Assembly: GCA_965243545.1 (NCBI GenBank)
Contig: OZ251573.1
Span: forward strand, 3,968,001 to 4,032,000
Direction: 5' to 3'
From: CATQHW01 sp965243545
Lineage (GTDB): Bacteria > Spirochaetota > Spirochaetia > SZUA-6 > Bin103
DNA: 64,000 bases
The notes under the pieces were generated by a model, which was given only the letters and a program-made list of their open reading frames with translations, was not told the origin of the DNA and ran no database searches. This document shows, in pieces, positions 57,927-64,000 of this stretch. Each line of letters begins with the position of its first letter. Position 1 is the first letter of the stretch. Position numbers and translations under genes: made by a program.

Positions 57927-59647
57927 CCGGCGGAGCGCGGTCCGGCGGGCTGCGTGCGCTGGCCGGCGTTGCGGCGCTCTGCGCGGCGCTGCTGGCGCTC
58001 GGCTGCCGGTCGGCCGCTACCGGCGCCGGTTTCACCGACGCCGACGGCCGCCGCGGCGCGCTACGCGTCAGCGCATTCGACGGCAGCCGCCACGCGCGGC
58101 TGGCGCCGGCCGAAGGGATCGCGGCGACCGGACTGCTGCACCCGCGCTCCGCCGTAACGGTCGCCGCCGGTCAGGCGCTCTACCTGCAGTACCGGGCGAC
58201 CGTGGCCGAGGCGAGCGTGAGCGTGACCGCCGGCGACGGCGATGAGATCGGCCGTTACCGGCTGGCGGCCGGCGGAGACGTACCGATCCACCGCCAGCTC
58301 CCGGCGCCGGCCGGATCGTTGCGCGGCTTTCGGCTGTGGACCGACGAGCCGGCCGGCACGCTCGACGTGCTGGCGGCCGGCGTCGCCCCCGCGCGCACCG
58401 GCGTAGCGCTGGTGGATGGCGTGCTGCACGTCGGCGTCGACGTGCGCCTGGCGCGCGGCACCACGGCCGACGCCGGCGGCATCGTCGACCTGGCCGCTCA
58501 TCTGCCGGCGCCGCGGGCGGCTCCGCAACCGGGCCGGGCGCTGGTGGTGCGGTCGGCCTTCACGCCGGCGGCGCCCGGCGGCGCCGGCGAGCTGCTGCTG
58601 TCGGTGTCGGACGGCGCGCAGCGGCGGGCGACCGTGGCGGTGACGCTGGCCGCCGGCGAACGGTCCGTCCACCTGCACGAGTCGGTGCTGGGGTTCGTGC
58701 CGGTGACGGTGGAGGCGCTGAGCCACGCCGGCGGCGCGGTCCGCTTTCAACAGGTCGGCCGGACCGCAGCCGGCGCGGCGCCGCTGCCGGCCGATCTCGA
58801 CACGATCCTGGACTATCCGCAGAAGGAGTGGCGCAGCACGGCGTGGGAGGTGTTCCGATGGAACGCCCTGCCGCAGGTGCTGATCTTCGATACCGCGACC
58901 TACGCGATTCAGGAGGAGCTCTTTCGCCGTCTTGCCTACTACGTGGAAAAGGCCGGCTTCCGGGGCACGGTATGGACCGACCGGCAGCTCGACGGCCGCT
59001 ACGGCTACAACGCCCACGACTACGACGCCGCCAACCTGGCGCGGTTCTTCACGGAGGCGGAGCGCGCCGGCGCGCCGCTCAACGCGCGGGAGCTGTGGCT
59101 GCGCGACTTCCTGGCCGCGCAGCGGGTGATCGGCCCTGCGGGGCAGGGAGGCGCGGCCGGGCAGGACGGCGCCGCCGGTTGGCAGGCCGGCGAGCGGGGC
59201 GGCGCCGTGCTGTCGATCAGCCGGGAGTCGCCCCCGGCGCAGCGCCGGCTGCTCATGCGGCACGAGGCCGCGCACGGCGTCTACTTCGTCCACGCCGGCT
59301 ACCGCGCGGCGATCGCCGCCGCGTGGCGGGAGATCGGCGAACCGGCGCGCCATGCGTGGCGGTCGTATCTGGCCGCCCTGGGCTACGACACCGCCTGGGA
59401 GGACCTGATGCGGAACGAGTTCCAGGCATATCTGGCGCACAACGCCGAACGGACGCTCCGGCACTACTTCGGCACGCTGGCGCCGGCGCGCATTCGCCGC
59501 AACCTGCCGGCCGAGCAGCAGGCGCCGGCCTGGTTCGAGACGGGCGCGGAGGCGATCCGGGAGCAGCACCGGTCGGTCGACCGCGCGCTGCAGGCGGCGA
59601 CCGGCATGCGCGCCGGCCGCCTGGCTACCGTTTCGCTGCGCCGCTGA
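57917..59647 (+). CDS. Lipoprotein with HEXXH metallopeptidase-like motif
   Basis: 576 residues from GTG 57917. A lipoprotein signal ends LLALGC (Cys30). A beta-rich N-terminal half (to about 290) is followed by a helical domain with HEAAHGVYF (His449, Glu450, His453) and NEFQAYL (Glu501), which together could be a zincin zinc site. An Ala/Gly/Gln insert (about 413-432) precedes it. I cannot place it in a named family. It would face the periplasm. It is translated with the ligase gene through a 10-base overlap; a functional link is not evident. Confidence 0.65.
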   Translation: MRLTGGARSGGLRALAGVAALCAALLALGCRSAATGAGFTDADGRRGALRVSAFDGSRHARLAPAEGIAATGLLHPRSAVTVAAGQALYLQYRATVAEASVSVTAGDGDEIGRYRLAAGGDVPIHRQLPAPAGSLRGFRLWTDEPAGTLDVLAAGVAPARTGVALVDGVLHVGVDVRLARGTTADAGGIVDLAAHLPAPRAAPQPGRALVVRSAFTPAAPGGAGELLLSVSDGAQRRATVAVTLAAGERSVHLHESVLGFVPVTVEALSHAGGAVRFQQVGRTAAGAAPLPADLDTILDYPQKEWRSTAWEVFRWNALPQVLIFDTATYAIQEELFRRLAYYVEKAGFRGTVWTDRQLDGRYGYNAHDYDAANLARFFTEAERAGAPLNARELWLRDFLAAQRVIGPAGQGGAAGQDGAAGWQAGERGGAVLSISRESPPAQRRLLMRHEAAHGVYFVHAGYRAAIAAAWREIGEPARHAWRSYLAALGYDTAWEDLMRNEFQAYLAHNAERTLRHYFGTLAPARIRRNLPAEQQAPAWFETGAEAIREQHRSVDRALQAATGMRAGRLATVSLRR

Positions 59648-59669
59648 CCCTGCGGATCAGGCCGCCGGG

Positions 59670-59864
59670 TCAGGCGGCGGCGGGGGTCAGGCGGCGGCGG
59701 GGGGTCAGGCGGCGGCGGGGGGTCAGGCGGCGGCGGGGGGTCAGGCGGCGGCGGGGGGTCAGGCGGCGGCGGGGGGTCAGGCGGCGGCGGGGGGTCAGGC
59801 GGCGGCGGGGGGTCAGGCGGCGGCGGGGGGTCAGGCGGCGGCGGGGGGTCAGGCGGCGGCGGGG
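59670..59864. repeat. 18-bp G-rich minisatellite, 11 units
   Basis: Eleven near-perfect copies of an 18-bp unit (TCAGGCGGCGGCGGGGGG) start at 59670, 59687, then every 18 bases to 59849; the first is 17 bp, the last 16 bp. It fills the space between two convergent genes. On the minus strand each unit reads Pro-Pro-Ala-Ala-Ala-stop in the frame of ilvE, whose own stop is in the first unit met. G6 and GG runs make it prone to quadruplex formation. Confidence 0.95.
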
Positions 59865-60943
59865 ACCATCCAGCCGTGGCGGTCCGGCAGGCGGCCGAAC
59901 TGGACGCCCTTGAGCTGCTGCAGGAAGTGGAGCGCGCGCGGGCCGATCTTCCCGTCCCCGAACGTCGCCGTCCGCCCTTCGTGCGTGAGTGACCCGAAGT
60001 GCGCCACGCCGGCGGCAGTGCCGGTGCCGAAGAACTCGACCGCGTCGTCGAGCACCTCCTCCACCGGCAGGCGGCGCTCCTCGACCGCCATGCCCGCCTC
60101 CCGCGCCAGGATCATCACCGACCGGCGCGTGATGCCCGGCAGGATGGTGTCGCCCAGGGAGGGGGTGACCAGGGTTCCGTTCGACAGCACCGCGAACAGG
60201 TTGCAGGAGGAGCCTTCCTCCAGGTACCGGTGATCACGGGAGTCGAGAAAGATCGCCTCCATGCAGCCGGCGGCCTCCGCCTCCTTCTTGGCCAGCGCGC
60301 TGGTGACGTAGTTGCCGCTGCACTTGATCCAGCCGGTGCCGCCCGGCGTGGCGCGCACGCGCCGCGTGGTGGTGGTCGACGCGTCGCCGTCCGGGTTGAA
60401 GTACGAGCCGACCGTGGTGTTGACCATGATGACCCACGGATTGGCCGACAGGTCGACGCCGATCCCGGACTCGGCGTAGGAGAACGGCCGGACGTAGACC
60501 GTGTCGGCGGTCACGAAGTCGTTCGCTTCCCACGCCGGATCGTAGGCGGGGGTGAAGCCGAGCATGCGGTTCCGCTCGACGATCTGCCGGACCGCCCGGA
60601 CAAAGGTGTCGGCGGGATACGGCGGCATGCGCAAGCCCTCCATCGAACGCGCCATGCGCACGCCGTTGTCGTACGGGCGGAACAGCGACAGCGAGCCGTC
60701 CGGCTGCGGAAACGCCTTGAGGCCCTCGAAGCAGGCCAGCCCGTACTGGGTCGTGAAGTTGACCAGGGGGAGCTGCTCGAACCGGTTGCGGTCCAGGTAG
60801 AGGCGTTCGCGCTCGTCGTCCGGCAGCGCGGACTCGGCCGCCGCGCTGAGGTGCCGCTGTTTGGTGAACTCCTCGCGCCACGTCCGCTCGAACTTGGCGC
60901 TGTACACCCAGGGGTAGATCGCCAACGTAAAGCTCTTTGCCAC
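59849..60943 (-). CDS. ilvE: Branched-chain-amino-acid aminotransferase
   Basis: 364 residues from GTG 60943. VNFTTQYGLACFEGLKAFPQ, VRPFSYAESGIGV, GWIKCSGNYVTSALAKKEA (PLP Lys in WIKCSGNY) and LEEGSSCNLFAVL are BCAT class IV signatures. It performs the last step of Val, Leu and Ile synthesis, with glutamate as amino donor. The frame is open upstream, but the extra residues are Arg-rich and overlap the promoter. The stop codon lies in the first unit of the 18-bp minisatellite. Confidence 0.94.
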   Translation of the reverse strand: MAKSFTLAIYPWVYSAKFERTWREEFTKQRHLSAAAESALPDDERERLYLDRNRFEQLPLVNFTTQYGLACFEGLKAFPQPDGSLSLFRPYDNGVRMARSMEGLRMPPYPADTFVRAVRQIVERNRMLGFTPAYDPAWEANDFVTADTVYVRPFSYAESGIGVDLSANPWVIMVNTTVGSYFNPDGDASTTTTRRVRATPGGTGWIKCSGNYVTSALAKKEAEAAGCMEAIFLDSRDHRYLEEGSSCNLFAVLSNGTLVTPSLGDTILPGITRRSVMILAREAGMAVEERRLPVEEVLDDAVEFFGTGTAAGVAHFGSLTHEGRTATFGDGKIGPRALHFLQQLKGVQFGRLPDRHGWMVPAAA

Positions 60944-60951
60944 GGCCGGCC

Positions 60952-60980
60952 ATTCTACCGGGCGGCGGGGCGCTTGACAA
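60952..60980 (-). promoter_or_regulatory. Near-consensus promoter giving leaderless ilvE mRNA, sharing its -35 with the tRNA promoter
   Basis: Minus strand: TTGTCA (60980-60975), 17 bases, TAGAAT (60957-60952), ending eight bases before GTG 60943. Plus strand: TTGACA at 60974-60979 overlaps the same bases and faces the tRNA-His gene. One palindromic TTGACAA serves both directions. Confidence 0.7.
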
Positions 60981-61020
60981 CGGCGCCGGCCGCGGTTGAA
61001 GCTGCGCCTCCACGACCGAC

Positions 61021-61094
61021 GGTGGGTGTAGTTCAATCGGTAGAGCGCCAGACTGTGGATCTGGATGTTGTGGGTTCAAGCCCCATCACCCACC
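61021..61094 (+). tRNA. tRNA-His(GUG)
   Basis: Acceptor GTGGGTG/CACCCAC with the extra 5' G (61021) opposite a C discriminator, the identity mark of tRNA-His. Anticodon loop CTGTGGA (anticodon GTG). First gene of a five-tRNA cluster. Confidence 0.95.
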
Positions 61095-61109
61095 CGACGC
61101 TCCACGGCT

Positions 61110-61183
61110 GCGCCCGTAGCTCAGTTGGACAGAGCGACGGACTTCGAATCCGTAGGTGGCAGGTTCGAGTCCTGCCGGGCGTG
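61110..61183 (+). tRNA. tRNA-Arg(UCG)
   Basis: Anticodon stem ACGGA/TCCGT with loop CTTCGAA (anticodon TCG). Acceptor GCGCCCG/CGGGCGT ends in a G-U pair. T arm GCAGGTTCGAGTCCTGC. Confidence 0.94.
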
Positions 61184-61188
61184 GGAGC

Positions 61189-61261
61189 GGGCCGTTAGCT
61201 CAGTTGGTAGAGCAGCAGACTCTTAATCTGCGGGTCGAAGGTTCGAGTCCTTCACGGCTCA
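61189..61261 (+). tRNA. tRNA-Lys(CUU)
   Basis: Anticodon stem GCAGA/TCTGC with loop CTCTTAA (anticodon CTT). Acceptor GGGCCGT/ACGGCTC, discriminator A. Substrate of the class I LysRS at 12066. Confidence 0.94.
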
Positions 61262-61284
61262 GGCGATCGGCCGTCTCAGGCCAC

Positions 61285-61314
61285 TTGCACGCGGGGTGCC
61301 GTTCGCCGTACACT
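61285..61314 (+). promoter_or_regulatory. Internal promoter of the tRNA cluster
   Basis: TTGCAC (61285-61290), 18 bases, TACACT (61309-61314), in the 112-base gap between tRNA-Lys and tRNA-Leu. It probably drives tRNA-Leu and tRNA-Gly. Confidence 0.45.
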
Positions 61315-61373
61315 GTGGGCAAGGCATGCCACGCGCAGTGCCGCGCTCGGCGCGGACGCGCGTGGGGATGGCC

Positions 61374-61455
61374 GCGAGAGTGGTGGAACCGGCAGACACG
61401 CCAGACTTAGGATCTGGTGCCGCAAGGCATGAGGGTTCGAGTCCCTTCTCTCGCA
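61374..61455 (+). tRNA. tRNA-Leu(UAG)
   Basis: 82 bases with a long variable arm, as for class II tRNAs. Acceptor GCGAGAG/CTCTCGC, anticodon stem CCAGA/TCTGG with loop CTTAGGA (anticodon TAG). Confidence 0.95.
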
Positions 61456-61465
61456 CGGGTTCGAC

Positions 61466-61537
61466 GCGGGAATAGCTCAGGGGTAGAGCACCACCTTGCC
61501 AAGGTGGACGTCGCGGGTTCAAATCCCGTTTCCCGCT
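61466..61537 (+). tRNA. tRNA-Gly(GCC)
   Basis: Acceptor GCGGGAA/TTCCCGC, anticodon stem CCACC/GGTGG with loop TTGCCAA (anticodon GCC), T arm CGGGTTCAAATCCCG. Last gene of the cluster. Confidence 0.95.
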
Positions 61538-61555
61538 CACCGCTCTCTGACGGTT

Positions 61556-61574
61556 GGCGGCGCGGTGCGCCGCC
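61556..61574 (+). terminator. Hairpin after the tRNA cluster
   Basis: GGCGGCGC (61556-61563) and GCGCCGCC (61567-61574) form an 8-bp perfect stem with a 3-base loop between tRNA-Gly and tig. There is no T-run, so termination is uncertain; it could instead be a processing structure. Confidence 0.4.
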
Positions 61575-61615
61575 GCACGATCGGCGCAGCTGTCGCCACC
61601 CCCGGACCGAAGCGC

Positions 61616-62968
61616 GTGATAGAACACCAGGAAGAGCACCTTCAGGAAAACGCCCAAGTCCGGCTGTCGGTCACGGTCGGGGCGCCGGACGCGCAGCGCG
61701 TCTACGACGCCGTCGTCGCCAAGCACCGGCGCACCGTCCGTATCAAGGGCTTCCGCAAGGGCAAGGTGCCGCGCGACGTCCTGATCCGCAAGGCCGGCGA
61801 CGCCATGCTGGCGGAGACCGTCCAGAAGATCATCAGCCTGGCGGCCGAGCAGGCGCTGCAGGCGGCCGAACGTCAGCCGATCAGCGCTTCGCGCCCGCGC
61901 GCGGCGCCGGCCGGGCCGCTGACGCTCGGCTCGCCGTTCCGGTTCGATCTGACCTATGACACCAAGCCGGCGGTGAGCCTGGGCCGCTACCGGGGGGCGG
62001 CCATGACCCGGCTCCGCTTTCGCGTCGACGAATCCGACGTCGCGCGCGAGCTCGACGGGGTCCGCGAGCAGAACGCCGCGGTCGTGGAGAAGCAGTCCGA
62101 CGTGGTCGAGGCCGGCGACGTGGTGGAGATCGACTACGTCGAGGTCGGCGACGGCGGACGGCCCAACGCCGCGACGCAGCGCGATGGGTTCGTGTTCGAG
62201 GTCGGCACCGGCCGCAACCTGCACCGCATCGACGACGATCTGATCGGCATGCGCGTGAACCAGGAGCGCGACGTCGCCAAGACCTACCCCGCCGACTTCG
62301 AGGAAGCGTCGCTGGCCGGCCGGTCGCTGGTCCTGCGCGTTCGGGTGCGCCGCCTGCGGGAGAAGCAGCTGCCGGAACTGGACGACGAGCTGGCGCAGGA
62401 CGTGAACGACCGCTTCCGTACCCTGGAAGACCTCAAGGCGGACATACGCCAACGCCTGCTCGGCAACGGCGACCGGATCGTCCGCCAGCGGCTGATTTCC
62501 GACATCCTGACCGCCCTTGAGCAGAGCTCGATCGTCCCCCTGCCGCGATCCCTGGTCGAAGCCGGCCTGGCGTCTCAGTGGACGGCGTTGGTGGCGCGCT
62601 ACGGCGGCGACGAGCGCCGCGTGGAAACCGCGTTGAAGCGGGAGGGGACGGACCGCAACACGCTCCTTGAAGAGTGGCTCCCGGCCGCCGAACGGCGCGT
62701 GCGCCTCATGCTGATCGCCGACCGGCTGGCGGAGGCCGAAGGCATCGAGGTCGGCGACGACGAGGTCGATCAGGAGATCGAGCGCATCGCGCACCGGCGC
62801 TCCGTGGAGGTCGCGCAGGTGCGGGAGGCCTACGAGCGCAACGACATGCTGGCGTCGTTGCGCGACGAGCTCCGCAGCGAGAAGCTGTACGACCGTCTGA
62901 TCGAGCTGGCGGCGGTCCGGGACGGCGGCGAGCTCTCCTATGTGGACTTGGTATCGGGAAAGGGCTAA
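61616..62968 (+). CDS. tig: Trigger factor
   Basis: 450 residues from GTG 61616. The ribosome-binding loop is GFRKGKVPRDVL (G-F-R-x-G-x-x-P signature) near 43-54. The FKBP-like PPIase domain (about 165-245; GDVVEIDYVEVG, FEVGTGRNL, PADFEEASLAG) and the long helical C-terminal domain follow. It is the ribosome-bound chaperone for nascent chains. No clear -10 or Shine-Dalgarno is visible before the start; read-through from the tRNA cluster is possible. It is followed by clpP and clpX. Confidence 0.95.
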   Translation: MIEHQEEHLQENAQVRLSVTVGAPDAQRVYDAVVAKHRRTVRIKGFRKGKVPRDVLIRKAGDAMLAETVQKIISLAAEQALQAAERQPISASRPRAAPAGPLTLGSPFRFDLTYDTKPAVSLGRYRGAAMTRLRFRVDESDVARELDGVREQNAAVVEKQSDVVEAGDVVEIDYVEVGDGGRPNAATQRDGFVFEVGTGRNLHRIDDDLIGMRVNQERDVAKTYPADFEEASLAGRSLVLRVRVRRLREKQLPELDDELAQDVNDRFRTLEDLKADIRQRLLGNGDRIVRQRLISDILTALEQSSIVPLPRSLVEAGLASQWTALVARYGGDERRVETALKREGTDRNTLLEEWLPAAERRVRLMLIADRLAEAEGIEVGDDEVDQEIERIAHRRSVEVAQVREAYERNDMLASLRDELRSEKLYDRLIELAAVRDGGELSYVDLVSGKG

Positions 62969-62969
62969 C

Positions 62970-63013
62970 TTTGATGCGGCGCCGCCGGGGAGCCTCTGCG
63001 GGGCCGCATCAAA
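62970..63013 (+). promoter_or_regulatory. 11-bp inverted repeat between tig and clpP
   Basis: TTTGATGCGGC (62970-62980) and GCCGCATCAAA (63003-63013) are perfect inverted 11-mers around a 22-base loop, starting two bases after the tig stop and ending 23 bases before clpP. It does not match the CIRCE consensus. It may be a regulator site or an mRNA structure that tunes clpP. Confidence 0.7.
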
Positions 63014-63036
63014 CCTGCCATGGACGAACCACCCGC

Positions 63037-63657
63037 ATGAACGAACAGCTCAACGCGCTCGTGCCGATCGTCATAGAACAGACCGGGCGCGGGGAACGCT
63101 CCTACGACATCTACTCGCGGCTGCTCAAGGATCGCATCGTCTTCATCGACGGCGAGATATACGACATCACCGCCGATCTGGTGGTGGCCCAGCTCCTGTT
63201 CCTGGAGTCGCAGGACCCGGAGAAGGACATCCACGTCTACATCAACTCCCCCGGCGGCATGGTGACCGCCGGGCTGGCGATCTACGACACGCTCCGCTAC
63301 ATCAGCGCGGACGTGCAGACGATCTGCCTGGGCCAGGCGGCGTCGATGGGCGCCCTGTTGCTGGCGGCCGGCACCAAGGGCAAGCGGACCGCCCTGCCGT
63401 CCGCCCGGCTGCTGATCCACCAGCCGTGGGGCGGCGTCTCCGGGCAGGCGGCCGACATCGGCATACAGGCGCGGGAGCTGGTCCGGCTCAAGCGCCTGAT
63501 CATCAGTTACTTTGCGGAGTGCACGGGCAAGGAGGAGAGCGTCGTTGCCCATGATCTGGAACGCGACTACTATATGTCGTCGGATGAGGCCGCCGAGTAC
63601 GGCCTGATCGACAAAGTCCTTACGAGGCGAGCAGATGGCAAAGACCGCAAAGACTGA
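63037..63657 (+). CDS. clpP: ATP-dependent Clp protease proteolytic subunit (canonical)
   Basis: 206 residues from ATG 63037. Catalytic triad Ser103 (GQAASMGALLL), His128 (LLIHQPWGG) and Asp177 (LERDYYMSS). YINSPGGMVTAGLAIYDTL is the family signature. It forms the tetradecameric chamber fed by ClpX, whose gene overlaps its end. It differs clearly from the ClpP-like gene at 22174, which has an acidic tail. Confidence 0.97.
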   Translation: MNEQLNALVPIVIEQTGRGERSYDIYSRLLKDRIVFIDGEIYDITADLVVAQLLFLESQDPEKDIHVYINSPGGMVTAGLAIYDTLRYISADVQTICLGQAASMGALLLAAGTKGKRTALPSARLLIHQPWGGVSGQAADIGIQARELVRLKRLIISYFAECTGKEESVVAHDLERDYYMSSDEAAEYGLIDKVLTRRADGKDRKD

Positions 63658-64000
63658 CGACAAGCTCTGTTCGTTCTGCGGCAAGACGGCGGACGCCGCC
63701 CGCCGCCTGATCGCCGGGCCGGGCGTCTACATCTGCGACGAGTGCGTGGTGGTCTGCAAGAAGATCCTGGACGAGGAGGACGTGTTCTCCACCGAGTTCC
63801 GGGAGGAGGCGCCCAAGCCGCGCGCGATCAAGCGCTACCTGGATCAGTTCGTGATCGGGCAGGACGCCGCCAAGAAGGTGCTGGCGGTCGCCGTGTACAA
63901 CCACTACAAGCGGATCACCATGCCGAACCGCGACGGCGACGTGGAGATCGAGAAGTCCAACGTCCTGCTGATCGGCCCCACCGGCACCGGCAAGACCCAT
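63635..64000 (+). CDS. clpX: ATP-dependent Clp protease ATP-binding subunit ClpX, N-terminal part
   Basis: ATG 63635 overlaps the end of clpP by 23 bases in another frame, with GAGG upstream. The visible 122 residues include the zinc-binding domain (LCSFCGKTADAARRLIAGPG, then ICDECVVVCKKIL; four Cys), IKRYLDQFVIGQDAAKKVLA, and Walker A GPTGTGKT at the window edge. ClpX unfolds tagged substrates for ClpP. The rest lies outside the window. Confidence 0.96.
   Translation, partial: MAKTAKTDDKLCSFCGKTADAARRLIAGPGVYICDECVVVCKKILDEEDVFSTEFREEAPKPRAIKRYLDQFVIGQDAAKKVLAVAVYNHYKRITMPNRDGDVEIEKSNVLLIGPTGTGKTH

Noticed and set aside
59670..59864. CRISPR array
   Set aside because: Units are contiguous 18-mers with no spacers, and no cas genes are present.
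61021..61537. Prophage or genomic island integrated at the tRNA cluster
   Set aside because: No integrase and no duplicated tRNA 3' ends; the flanking ilvE and tig-clpPX genes are ordinary core genes.

Overview
This 64 kb window is about 70% G+C, densely coded, and reads as chromosomal DNA of an uncultured high-GC spirochaete. Three things suggest this: a class I (archaeal-type) lysyl-tRNA synthetase, two different ClpP proteases, and a secreted beta-rich protein resembling a spirochaetal outer-sheath protein that has by far the strongest expression signals here. The assignment is an inference; no rRNA or other marker gene is present.

Layout. 0-10.9 kb is an exopolysaccharide locus: epimerase, three glycosyltransferases, polymerase, chain-length regulator, sulfotransferase, SLBB export protein and APS kinase. 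The last supplies the sulfate donor, so the polymer is probably sulfated. 11-25.7 kb is housekeeping: homocysteine methyltransferase, LysRS, RpiA, peroxiredoxin, MnmA, CobA-HemD fusion, Era, a TetR regulator, an alpha-oxoamine synthase, ApbE, an atypical ClpP, a secreted EEP-family protein, ArgJ and IF-1. 25.8-27.3 kb holds the outer-membrane-like protein with two promoters and a strong terminator. 27.4-44.6 kb is an accessory island: two near-identical Rpn-type nucleases, a lone DUF262 protein, an AlbA_2 pseudogene, a toxin-antitoxin pair with RadC, a huge alpha-2-macroglobulin relative, an AlbA_2/ATPase-ParA-coiled-coil module, and McrB with a DUF2357/McrC-like nuclease fused in frame to alanine racemase. 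45.8-51.2 kb carries ilvC and the aapJQMP amino-acid transporter. 51.3-64 kb has RNA- and stress-related genes (DbpA-like RNA-binding domain, TrmB, DksA, MsrB), an SHMT relative, PGM, seven tRNAs, IlvE, and tig-clpP-clpX running off the right edge.

Four patterns cut across the window. (1) Many genes have a -10 hexamer (TAnnnT, often with an upstream TGn) only 6-9 bases before the start codon, which predicts leaderless mRNAs. (2) Several conserved enzymes carry in-frame 15- or 18-bp tandem repeats. (3) Genes are often coupled through 4-base GTGA/ATGA overlaps. (4) The island between the outer-membrane gene and ilvC looks like a defence island. Its AlbA_2-ParA-coiled-coil module and the nuclease-racemase fusion are the best candidates for something undescribed.
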